This document shows positions 1 through 10,068 of a stretch of DNA of 64,000 nucleotides, one piece after another. The translations under genes were made by a program, and so were the position numbers. Source of the stretch: Hansfordia pulvinata (Eukaryota > Ascomycota > Sordariomycetes > Xylariales); contig BJKQ01000006.1 of assembly GCA_006538405.1 (NCBI GenBank), forward strand, positions 558,001-622,000. The letters run 5' to 3'. Each line of letters starts with the position of its first letter. The first letter of the stretch is position 1. The notes under the pieces are model-generated. The model made no database searches and was not told the origin of the DNA. It worked only from the letters and a program-made list of their open reading frames with translations.

Positions 1-1789
1 CTGAAAACCGGGAACATCCTCAGCCGCTTCTTCCGTCCGGCGGGGGGGGCCGCTTCTCGTACCAGGGCAGCCCCCCAGCGTTGATCAGGCCGAACGTCAG
101 CAAACAAGCAACAGCTCCTCTCCCGACTTGCCCCGGTGGTATTTCCCCCTCCCCGCTGCCAAATACCGGCCCCTCGCGGGCATGGGCGCGGCTGGAAAGG
201 AGCGGGCAACATCACAACCGGACGGAGAAACCTCACTCTCATCTCTCACTCAAGTCGCGCGCGTCGCTCTCGAGAGACGGGATCCGCCGGACAACGGCTC
301 ACGGGCCGGGCAGGGTTCCAGGGCGGACAAGAAGGGGGGTCCCCAGCTCCCGCCACGCCACGGGGTGTCCTTCGAAGGCAGCTGTCATGCCGCGACACCC
401 CCCTGTCCCACCCCTGAACACACCCGCCGGCGACCGCTCCGAGGCGGCCGGGACTCTTCACCGCACAAGAGGGCACCAGCAAGACGAGGCCGCTGCCGCC
501 AAATACGGCAGACGACGGGTCTTCTTGTGCACGTTGGGGCGGGCGGCGGCGTCGGCAAACTATACATGCTGGAAAGGGTCTGGTATGCTCACTGGGAAGG
601 CAATACAGGAAATGGGGCGTTCCTGGATCATGAATATGAAGCCTCTTTGGCTCATGCTCAGCAATAATCGACTGCGGCTGTGATGGCTTCGGCACCAAAG
701 AGGGGAAGGAGGAGGGGCTGGGTCGTCGGCAAGTGTGAGGTGTGAGGGAGGAAGAGACACACGAAGGCCCGGCACACTCCACCCTTTCACTGTCTCCAGC
801 ACCACGTCCACAGCCCCTCGCGCGCGCGCCCCCGGGGTATCTTTGGCATTCCCAGACTCAGATCAACCTCAGATGAGATCGGTCTACTTTTGCTTCAGGG
901 TGCCTGCCGTTAGGGCTCAGGCACGTTACACAACTCCTTCCAGAACCAACATCAACAAAGTTCGCGGGAAGCCCCAAGGGCGAAAACGAGGGGGGGGTGG
1001 TTGGGATGCACGAGAAGGGACACATCGTACCGAGTAATTCAGTGGGACACTCACGGGCGTCACCGACCTTTGATAGAATAACATTAACATAAACATTGAC
1101 ACTGACATTGACATTAACACTGGATGGCTGGTTCGACTCGGTGAACTGATGAAGTGAGGCTGTTGAAAAAGTAACTTTCCTGTTGAACTGGCGGCCGAGA
1201 TGAGCGCGGTTCACATCCAACTTGGCCTCCATTCGAGTGATAGAGTTCGGTTTCTCGAGCCAGCACACCTGCAGGTGGGTTCACTTCACTCTGAACGCTA
1301 TCCGTCCTAAAAGAGCGGCGGCGAATAACCTTCACGAAGCGACAAGTAGACTTATTTCCAAGGAACAAATTTTTTCCATTTGTACGGTTCACCCAAATAT
1401 AAACCATGGTGTTGTAGAATCGGATCCACGCGCCCCCGGGCCGTCGCCCGTGGCCGACCCACAGGCGGCGACAAGGAGAGTCAGCATTACAATAGTCGTA
1501 TGAGAGCACCCGACACGGCCGGTTGTCAACAACCCGCCACCGCGGAATGCCTTACGGTCTTTTTCCCCCTCATTCCCTCTCTTACTCGTTACATGCCCGT
1601 CCGTCAACGTCCCGTAGCAAGAAAGAAAACAGGGAACCTCGGAACACCCACCCCCAAGGTTGTAGAGAGCGAGAAATAAAGCCATCCCACCCCTGGTTCA
1701 AGAAAAACGCCGTCTAGTAAAATGCGGGAACGCGAGAAACCCGGCTGTGAAGAAAGCAAGAGTCGGGACACACACACGCTCGTCATCGC
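1..1789. other. Left-edge intergenic region, no gene supported
   Basis: Several open frames cross this stretch on both strands, but they overlap each other, have Arg/Pro/Ser-rich composition typical of chance frames in GC-rich DNA, and show no recognisable domain, signal peptide or intron structure. The right part lies downstream of the GH17 gene stop and would hold its 3' untranslated region. Nothing else is visible. Confidence 0.6.
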
Positions 1790-3284
1790 TTACAGAGTGA
1801 AGACGGCGGCGATCAGACCCAGGAAGGCGGCGCCCAGGGCGCCAGAGACGCCGGCGGCGCCGCTGACCGGGGGCGACGAGGCGGCGCCGCCGGCGCTGCC
1901 GGTGCTGGAGCCGGAGCCGGAGCCAGATCCGGAGCCGGAGTCGGTGCCAGTGGGCTTGGCAGAGGGCGACGTGTAGGTTCCGTTAGAAGACGGGTAGCCG
2001 AGGCTGCCAGTGCCGATGGGGAGGCCGGCCGAGTTGGTCATGGAGCCAGCAGAGCCAGAGCCCGAGCCAGAGCCAGAGTGAGAGCCGGAGCCAGAGCCGG
2101 AGCCGGAACCAGAGTGAGAGCCACCGGTGGCGCCGGCGCCGCTGCCGCTGCCAGTCTTAGTGGAGCCGCTGGAGCTGGACGACGAGGACTTGTCCGAGTC
2201 CTTGCAGCTGAGGTCAAACAGAGGCTTGGTGGACAGGGTGCTGCCGACGACGCCGAACGAGGGGTTGGGGGTGTCGGGCGAGGCGTCCTGCAGGGTGTAC
2301 CACCAGACGTTGTGGGTGTCGAACAGGGGGCAGCCGACGTCCTTCCAGTACTTCTCGGCGTTCTCAATGGAGGCGACCGAGTCGCCGCTCTTCTTGCCGC
2401 TGACGGGGTGGCCGGTCTCGGTGATCCAGACGGGCTTGCCGTGGCCGCCGGCGGCGGTCTTGGCCAGGGCCTCCTTGAACAGCGAGCTGCTCTTGCCAAT
2501 AGCGTTGGGCATGGTGTCCTGGAAGTAGGGGCTGCGAAGGCTGTCAGAAAGATGCGATTCCTCTCCCGCGAGAGAGAGAGAGAGAGAAGTCGGCCGTGAC
2601 TTACTAGGCGTCCATGCCGACCCAGTCGCAGGCCTCGGCGACGGCCGCGTTGGCGCCGTCGTCCCACGCGGTCCAGGTGTCGACGTGGCCGATCTTGGCG
2701 CCCTCCAGGCCGGTGCCCTTGAGGGCCTCCCTGGTCTGCTTGATGAAGCTCACGAGCTCGTTGGGGCCCGTGCCGGGGTTGGAGCCGGCGGCCTGGCCCA
2801 TGGGCGAGGCGCGGTACAGGTCCTCGCTGCCGACGGAGATGCCGTCGACCAGGTCGATGAACTCCTTGCCGTACTTGGCGATGGCGGCCTTGAGAGCCTT
2901 GATCTCGTTCTGGAAGCCGGCCTCGTCGCCCGAGGTCCAGAGACCCAGCAGGAGCGAGGTCTTGGTCTTGATCGCGGCAGGGATGGCCGAGATGGGGTCG
3001 CTGGTGGTGCCGCCTTGCTGCAGAAGGGGAGAAGGGACTTGTTAGAGACAAAACGATGGTGAAAGGCGAGGTCCCGGAGAGACGCGAGCCAAACTTACAA
3101 TCATGGTGTAGAGGCGGGCGCTGGTGAAGCCCTCAGTGCCGTCGAGGTGGGCGGCCGTGTCGAACTCCTTCTCAAAGTCGGACTGCATCTTGGCGGCGCC
3201 GGTGGTGAAGGTGTTGCCATAGTTGAAGCCCTTGATGGCGGCGGCCGTGGAGGCCAGGGCGAGGAGGGCGGCGAAAGACTTCAT
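1790..3284 (-). CDS. eglC: GPI-anchored GH17 glucan endo-1,3-beta-glucosidase (EglC type)
   Basis: Three exons on the minus strand: 3284-3099, 3017-2605 and 2531-1790 (446 aa). Introns are 3098-3018 and 2604-2532; the second splits a Tyr codon and restores an YPYFQDT motif. The start gives a clear signal peptide ([16 protein letters not shown]) followed by KGFNYGNT. Family landmarks of GH17 are present: the SARLYTMI block, acid/base Glu127 in [10 protein letters not shown], nucleophile Glu238 in WITETGHP, and the WWYTLQD and NPSFGVVGS blocks. After about residue 320 the chain becomes a long Ser/Gly/Thr linker, then ends in a hydrophobic tail ([11 protein letters not shown]) typical of GPI attachment. 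By family knowledge it hydrolyses or remodels beta-1,3-glucan in the cell wall and sits at the plasma membrane or wall. Length fits EglC-like enzymes. The identification is secure; the exact GPI site is inferred. Confidence 0.95.
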
Positions 3285-5904
3285 GGTTGCTGCTGTGGTG
3301 TGTAAAGAACGTCTAGATCAAAGAGACGAGGGGCTGTTCTCTTGTGATCCGGTTGTGGCGAGAACGAGGGTCTATGGAGAGCGAGAGTGCGGGCGTAGCC
3401 AGGATAATAAGTAAGGGAGGGGCGGATTACGGAGTCAAAGACAGGCAGGATGAGTTAGTTGAATACCGCAGAGGTAGCCCAGGACCGAACCAAGAAAAAG
3501 CGAGCGTGTTAGTGAGTAGGGAGCCTGAAGGAACGAGAACAAGAGAACGGGCAGGATGAATAAGTCGGGGAGAGGTAGGCTGATCAAGTACGCGGATCCG
3601 ACGTCTGTCGTTTGTGAAGCTGACGGGTGGGGCTGCAGGCACCGGGATGGCTGCATCCACTGGGCGGACCTCTGTGCCTCTGCAAGCCCAAGCCCGGCAC
3701 GCGCAACATGAGTACACATGTACCTGAGTGAGTCCGATGCTGTACGTTCTTGGTGGGTACTTCTGTAGCGGTTTGCCCGCGGCACCCTACCCGGTCAGCC
3801 AGTACTTGACGAGTAGCCCGCGCAGGGCTGCCATTCAGGGCGCTGCCGACTGTCTCATTGCCCGCGCCAGACACTTCCGTGAGGACAATCATGGACAATG
3901 TCAACATCCACACCCATCGACATCAACATCAATACCAACACTCGGCTACTCGTACATAAATACCCTCTCCATACAGAGGAGCAACTCAAAACAAGAGCTG
4001 CATTCTTTCGCTTCATCTTCCACGCCTGCGACCTGCCTTCCATGTTTTGTCTCGACGCTACTGCGATCCGGCCCACGTCAGCCGGGCTTCGTCTGTCAAC
4101 GGCGCCGTCTCGAATCCCGAGCCACTCCTCCTGCCCGCCCAGCTTCCCTTTTCCAGCCAAGGCCTGTCATCCACCCGCGCGCGTTGAAGACGGAGGCAAG
4201 CAAGCACCCAACCCAAAAGAAACGACCAGGGTTCCCACCGTGCCACCGTGCCCACGAGCTGCCATGTCAAGTTCTCGGACCCATTCGGACGAGTACTCGT
4301 ACTCACCAGACCCGCCCACTGCGGAGCACGAGCGGGCCTTACACGTACGAGTCCTGGCGCAACTGGCACGGCCACCCAGAAGACGGTCCTTGTCTGCGAA
4401 TCGGCCCAATCAGACGCCCCTGTCCTCACCGGTGGAGCCGGCCACGCGCACGACTCACTCACTCGCCCACCTTCTCGCACCCAAGTCCCGCTGCCCAGGG
4501 GGAAAACAAGCATCGACTAGCCCGCTTGCAGCAAGGCCTGCCCGGAGGCCGCCTTTCTAGCCTCTTCTCGCAGCCTGCGTTGTGCTAAAAAAACACACAA
4601 ACGTCGACGTCAGGCTCCTCCTCCCCAGAGACTGCTCCGCCCGAGTAATCTGGGCAAATGCCGCGCTCCGTGTGCCGGTTTGCCTGTCGTGTCTGTCTCT
4701 GTTGACTGGAACTTGGGCCTACTCGTACTCGACGTGTGCGCAGATGGCAGGCATCTGTCCAGCAAGGGGCGGCCGCCACTCCATCTCTTCGACAAGAGCA
4801 CCTTCCTCCCCCCTTTCCGCCACAAGCAGCCGCCGTGCTCAGTCGTGTCAGTGGAGGGTGGCTTTTGTGGCGGCCACCCGGCCCTCCACCCGCCAGGGGT
4901 CGCCCGGTCTGTCGCGCGGTCCAGACCACGTCGTCACCCCCGAGGAAAACTGGGACCCCGTATTTGGGTCCTTGTCCCTGTTCTTCCCTGCCGAGGATCC
5001 AAGCTCCCTCCTCTCCGAGCTCCACCGTCCGATTCATCCGAGCGATAGGGAGACCGTGCTACCGTGCAGAGAGGCCTGAAAACGGAACCAAAACAAACAG
5101 AAAGCAAAGGGTGACGACAGCATTCGAGGAGGCCGGGTGGCCGGGTCCAGAATCCAACAGAAGCCCCAATCAATAACAGCCCTGCTCGGCTCAGTAGAAG
5201 CAGAAGGAGAAAGAAGCGTCTGTGTGCTCCATCCACTGGACGCCACGAGCTCAGACTGCTCAGGCGTGTGGAGATTTGCAGAAGAGCATGCCGCAAGCCC
5301 GCATTTCCACGCGTGCCAGCGGCATGCATGTCCGTACCTGCGTGGCACGATGCTCTCGCCAGACGCCATCACTGTTCGTCTCGGTCACCGCGCGTTTGCG
5401 CCGAGCGCCGTCCCTTGGGATGCTGCTCTTGGTACTGTGCAGCATTGCAACGTCAGGGTATCACCGGCCGAGCTGAATACGAGAGCCTTCTCTCTGCTCC
5501 TTGCCACCCAGGGTGCGCGCATGACGCTCTAATCAGAGCGACCGTGTGAGGGCAATAACAAGAATGACAGCCACCAACTTGTTCGGACATGGGAAAACAC
5601 AAACAACGCCAGGCGCGGAGCAGCTTGCGTCCGTTCATGTCATGTCACCTGCAAGAAGCGGCACCAACCGACACATTCGTCACTCGTCACTCGCCACCAC
5701 AGCCAACAGACTTTTCTGCCCGCTCCCCTTTCCCCTGGCTAACAGAATCTAGTAGACCGTCCAACCGGCCGAGCCTCTCCCCGGGGCCGAGCCACAGTCG
5801 AGTCGTGTCATGGGCTGGCCTTCTCCACGTTGCTCGGTACCTGCATTGGGACGCCCACTCGCGTGCGCGCCAGGGGTTGGGCATCCAAGGATCCTCCACA
5901 CTCA

Positions 5905-5905
<1 letters not shown>

Positions 5906-5945
<40 letters not shown>
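5906..5945. repeat. (CA)20 microsatellite
   Basis: An uninterrupted CA dinucleotide run of 40 bases lies between genes. The copy of the TACGAGTACTCGTA palindrome at 5958-5971 follows 12 bases later. Confidence 0.95.
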
Positions 5946-5948
<3 letters not shown>

Positions 5949-5957
5949 CAGTAGTAC

Positions 5958-5971
5958 TACGAGTACTCGTA
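5958..5971. repeat. 14-nt palindrome TACGAGTACTCGTA
   Basis: Two oppositely oriented copies of the dispersed 8-mer (TACGAGTA and TACTCGTA) overlap by two bases and form a perfect 14-nt palindrome. The same arrangement recurs at 37415-37428 and 63563-63576. Function unknown. Confidence 0.85.
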
Positions 5972-6854
5972 GTTCCCCGTCCCCTGCTTTTTGCCTGCTC
6001 TGCTAAGCATCTGCGGATGGCATCTCTCACGCCAATGCATGGGCGACCAGCTGGGGACCAACCTGAACCCTAGCCAACAGCGCGTCCCCATCGTGCCGTC
6101 GCGTCAGCAGTAATAAGGGCAGTTCCGCAGCCCGCGCTCCAGTCGCATAAGTCTGCGAGCGCCCCCTCTACTCGTGAAAAGAAACGTCTGCCTCGAGCAA
6201 CTCCGCGCGATCGCCTGCCAGCCTGTGTCACAACAGTTGCACATCGGCTCTATTCGGACGTGCTCGTAACCCTTCGTCCTTACTGTAGGTCAGGCGTTCA
6301 AGGCGGCTCCGGTGGGAACACATGCGGCACCAGAATGCCGCGCCAGCCAGAGTAATCAGCCAGCCCTACCGCACAACAGAGACACGACAGTCCGTATTCT
6401 GCAGTAAACACGTAGTAATCTGCACCATAGCAGCAACGGCCAGGTCAGGGCGCTGGGGAAATGCATCATAATGAAAACATGGAGAGAAAAAAAAGAGGAG
6501 CTACTGGGCTTGCTGGTGCGCGCTCCCTCGTAGACTCACTCGCCCGCTGGGTCGCTCGATGCTACCGTCTACACGCCAATTGGTCACGTAATCCACTCGC
6601 GAAGTGAAGGGGAAAAAAAATGTACGCGCGTCCAAATGCCAGCGCCCGCCCGCTGCATCCGCGGCCGCCGCTGGCCCAAGTTCGGGCTCCGGTATCGTAC
6701 GTACTCGTACGGAGGACTCCGCACCCCAGGCCCAGCGGGCCAGCATCAGCCCCATCCGCCCCCGTGCAAGCCGCTCATGTCGGTTAGCTTGCGCACTCGC
6801 CTGTCCCTCTCCTTGTCCTTGCTGTCGCCCTCCTTGGCCCTGTCCCGGTCCTTC

Positions 6855-9800
6855 CTAAGAAGGCTCGGCAGACCGCCTGCTCGCCTTGTTAGTCTGGATC
6901 CCCAGATACCCGAGCGCCTGCTGGCTCATGGCACGTGACTTACCTCGCCCGTGAGGTCGCTCGCTGGTCGGGCTGCCCTTGCCCAGCGACGGGCTCAGGT
7001 CCGTCCCCATCGGTGTCGACGGACGCCTTGCCGCCGAGCCCGCGTGGCTCGTCACTGGCGAGATGGAATGGTACGGCTCCAGCGGCGGCGTCGCGTTGTA
7101 CGACGTCCCCGTCGCCGAGTGCGGGTCCGACAAGCCGCGGCTTCGGCGGGCTCGGAACGCCAGGGGGCCTTCCGTCTCGGACGACGAGTCGACGCTGCTG
7201 TCGCCAGGCGGAAGTTTGGTCTGCGGCGGGGGCCTCTTGGATGGTTGCGCTGCCTGGAGCTCCAGGATCTTGCTCTGCAGGCTCCTGTTCTTCTTCGAGA
7301 GCTCCGCAACGCGGCCTCTGAGCTCGTCCTGCATAATCTTGGCCGCCGACAGCGAGTCCCTGATCTTGGAGGCCGCCGGTCCTTCACGTTCCCCCTCGCG
7401 CTCGTGCCCAGTCGCCGCCGTCTTTTCCTCGTGCTCGTCGTCTGAGACTGTCTCGTCGGCTTCCGACTTGCCCCTGGGCGAAGAGCCGCGCAGCCTCGCC
7501 CTCATCTTGACCATCTGAGACTCGTATTGCTCGTGTGTCTTGCGTAGGTCTTGCCGGCTAGCCGCCAGCTGCATCTTGAGCGACTCCACCTCGAGGACCG
7601 CCTTCTCGGCTCGGGTCATTGCTGCTTGTCTTTCGAGTTCCTTTGCTTGGTGGTCGCGCTCCGACTCTGTCAGGCGCGTGACCTCTTTCCGCAACCTCTC
7701 AAACTCGTTAACGTTGGTATCCACTGATTGCATGTTCTGCTTCAGGGCGAGTTCGCGAACTTCAGCCTCGCAGACCAGCCCGACAAGCTTGTCTGCTTCC
7801 TTCTTGGCCGTCTCCAGCTCGGATCGCAGGGTTCTCTCTTCGGCCAGCGACTTCTTCTGCTCCTCCCGCAGCTTGCGCAGCTTTTCCGTCATGCTCGCCT
7901 CGCGGTTCGTGGCAAGCGCACGCCGGCTTTCAGACTCCTTCTTCAGCTGGACCTCCGACTTCTTAGCCTCATCCAGCCTCTGCTTAAGGTGTCGGTTGGA
8001 GATGATCAGGTTCTGTGTGTCCGCCTCGCTGGCGGCTTCGCGCAACTGTCGCCGCCGCAGCTCGCCCATGTGCGCCAGGTGCTGCTGCTTCATGAATCTC
8101 TCGAATGTAAGGTCGTTTTGGAGCAAGAAGATCTGACGGATCAGGTGAGCGTATTGCGTGGTACTGCAGTGCTCGCCACAGGTCGCCGGGGACTCCTCGG
8201 GTGGGTTGACAGACTGCATTTGTGATGCTGGTCTTTCCGAGCCCGAGTCGTGATGGCTTAGTGCAAGAGATGGCACGCTGTCGTTGGCCATGGATTGATG
8301 CAGCCCCGACTTGATCGCCTTGTTCGAGTTGATCATGTCCTGCAGATGCGTCTGAGAGCCCGGCTGACGCATAAGGTTGGGGTTCTCGTTATCTGGGTTC
8401 GTAGGTCTGGAATGGTGAGATTCACCGGTGGACTGTCGACTCGTCTGTGACGCCTTTCGAATCAATGCCGGGCGCGATAGGCTCTCGGAGACCGACGTGC
8501 CCATGGCTGGCCAGTACTCCGACGAATCATGCACCCCAAGACCAGGAGGCGATCCGAGAGGAAACGATCTGCTCAGCAATGCAGAGTCGTTGCCTTCGTG
8601 GACTGAGCGCGAGGCATTCCTTTCGCCCCCAGACATCTCGTACTGCCCCTCCTCGCCAGGTTCAAGATGATGAGGCACGGTCTCCGGGGATTGGCACAGA
8701 GCCATGCAATCAGCGACCACCTCGGCGGGCTCGCTCTTGATCCACCTCCCCAGGTCTGTCTTCTCCGACTCCACCGTCAACGTGTAGAAATTCTCGTGGA
8801 GAAGATGGCATCTCCGGAACCGTTCCGACGCCTGGCGGATCTCGCTGGGCTGGACCTCGACATCATCGCTGTCCGACATGTCCGTATGGCGAAGATAGCG
8901 CTGCGGTTTGCGAATGTAGTCCAGGAAGTTGATGGGGTACAGCCCGTACAATATGGTGAAGTAATTCTTCAGCTGTGGGATGAACATGCCGTCGAACTGC
9001 GAGGAGAATTCGCACTTCTCCCACGCCATGGCATTGGGAGACGGCCGACGTTCTATCTCGGCACCGTCATGAGAATGCAAGGGCAGGCCCCTGTCCCAGA
9101 AAAGGCAGCGCGCGTAGACGTTGAACAAGGTCGGCAGATGGGGAACGAGAGAGCTGGGTGTGTGGGGCAGGATCATAGTCAGGACGGTCAAGGCGAGCGA
9201 GACGATAGTCGTCGAGGTATCAAGCTGCAAGCAACTCAACAAGTTCCCAAAGAGAGGGGTCTGTATGATGACGTGAAGATGAGGCGGCTGGCTCCTGACG
9301 AAGTCAGCCAGCAACAAGAGGATCAGAGAGCGGTTGTCCTTGCGGAGCAGGCGCCTGTCCAGGATAAGCAAGAGGTCCTTGGGGTGCTTTTTCCCGTACT
9401 GGATCAGGATGTCTCGCTGAAGCTTCTCCTTGAAGGTCTGGGTAAGCTCGGCGTTCGTCTTGGCCACCTCGCACTCCTCCAGCCAGATGTCGGCAAGGCG
9501 TTCAGCGAGGGCAACGGCGATGCCGCCGGGGAAGCTGTCCGTGACCGTCTTGTCGGTATCCTCCGTGAGAATGTCCAGGATGAAGGCCTGGGCCTCGTTC
9601 GCCAGACCCCTCTGGTGGTTGAAGTGACTGAGGAGGGGCATGAGCAAGTTGAACCAGCGAAGGGTCTTGTCAGGCTGGCCTATCAAAGGGCGAAGCCGAC
9701 GGAGGATGGCGACAAATGGGCCGAAATGTTGAGGGGTGTTGACGACATCTTTGTGGAAGATGGATAGTAGCTCCTCGTTGACCTTTTCGGCAACAGACTC

Positions 9801-10068
9801 CTCTTGTTTCTCATAATATTTATTCACGTAGCCCTCGATGAGTTCGAGAAGGTCGTCCGGAAGAGGCAACGTAGCAGTTGGTATGAAGGCTTGGATGGCC
9901 TTGGTGAGCTCCTTGAAGCGCCTATTCGGTAGATGGAAAGGTCAGTTGGTGATGAGGGTGGGGCGAGTCGCAGTATAACCATGCGTATACAGCGGGACCG
10001 CAGAGTAGGGAGAGCGCGAAGCAGGTGACCAAGGCCATAGAGCGATGAACATACGGAACGGAAGACAT
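6855..10068 (-). CDS. TSC1: Hamartin (TSC1) homolog
   Basis: Two exons: 10068-10055 (only 14 nt, coding MSSVP) and 9921-6855, joined across an intron 10054-9922 with a GTATGT donor and AATAG acceptor; total 1026 aa. The splice yields MSSVPRFKELTKAIQ and then runs in frame. The N-terminal third (to about residue 290) is helical and matches the hamartin domain (RRLRPLIGQPDKTLRW; KHPKDLLLILDRRLL). The middle is Ser-rich and low in complexity, and about residues 560-860 form a long coiled coil starting near HLIRQIFLLQNDLTFERF. By family knowledge TSC1 stabilises TSC2 (tuberin), the Rheb GAP that restrains TORC1; no TSC2 is in this window. The end is uncertain: the TAG stop at 6857-6855 also reads as an intron acceptor (TTCTTAG), with a GACTAAC branch-like site at 6894-6888 and a GTAAGT at 6943-6938, so the true C-terminus may lie further downstream. 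Confidence 0.92.

Larger units (their letters stand above)
3285..6854. other. Intergenic region between the glucanase and TSC1
   Basis: Holds the divergent promoter side of the glucanase and the 3' side of TSC1. Open frames here look like chance frames. Visible content is a (CA)20 microsatellite at 5906-5945, six copies of the TACTCGTA/TACGAGTA 8-mer (3947, 4294, 4720, 5958, 5964, 6702), and a charged frame near 6746-6854 that may be an extra TSC1 exon (see the TSC1 entry and findings). Confidence 0.6.

Noticed and set aside
1128..1150. GGTTCGACTC resembling a tRNA T-arm
   Set aside because: No acceptor, D or anticodon stem can be folded around it; similar GGTTCGA matches near 28451 and 59249 also fail.
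3728..4588. 286-residue plus-strand frame
   Set aside because: Pro/Ser/Thr/Arg-rich, overlaps frames on both strands, no domain, signal or supporting intron pattern.
8667..9767. 366-residue plus-strand frame
   Set aside because: Antisense to TSC1, whose domains and coiled coil are clear on the minus strand.
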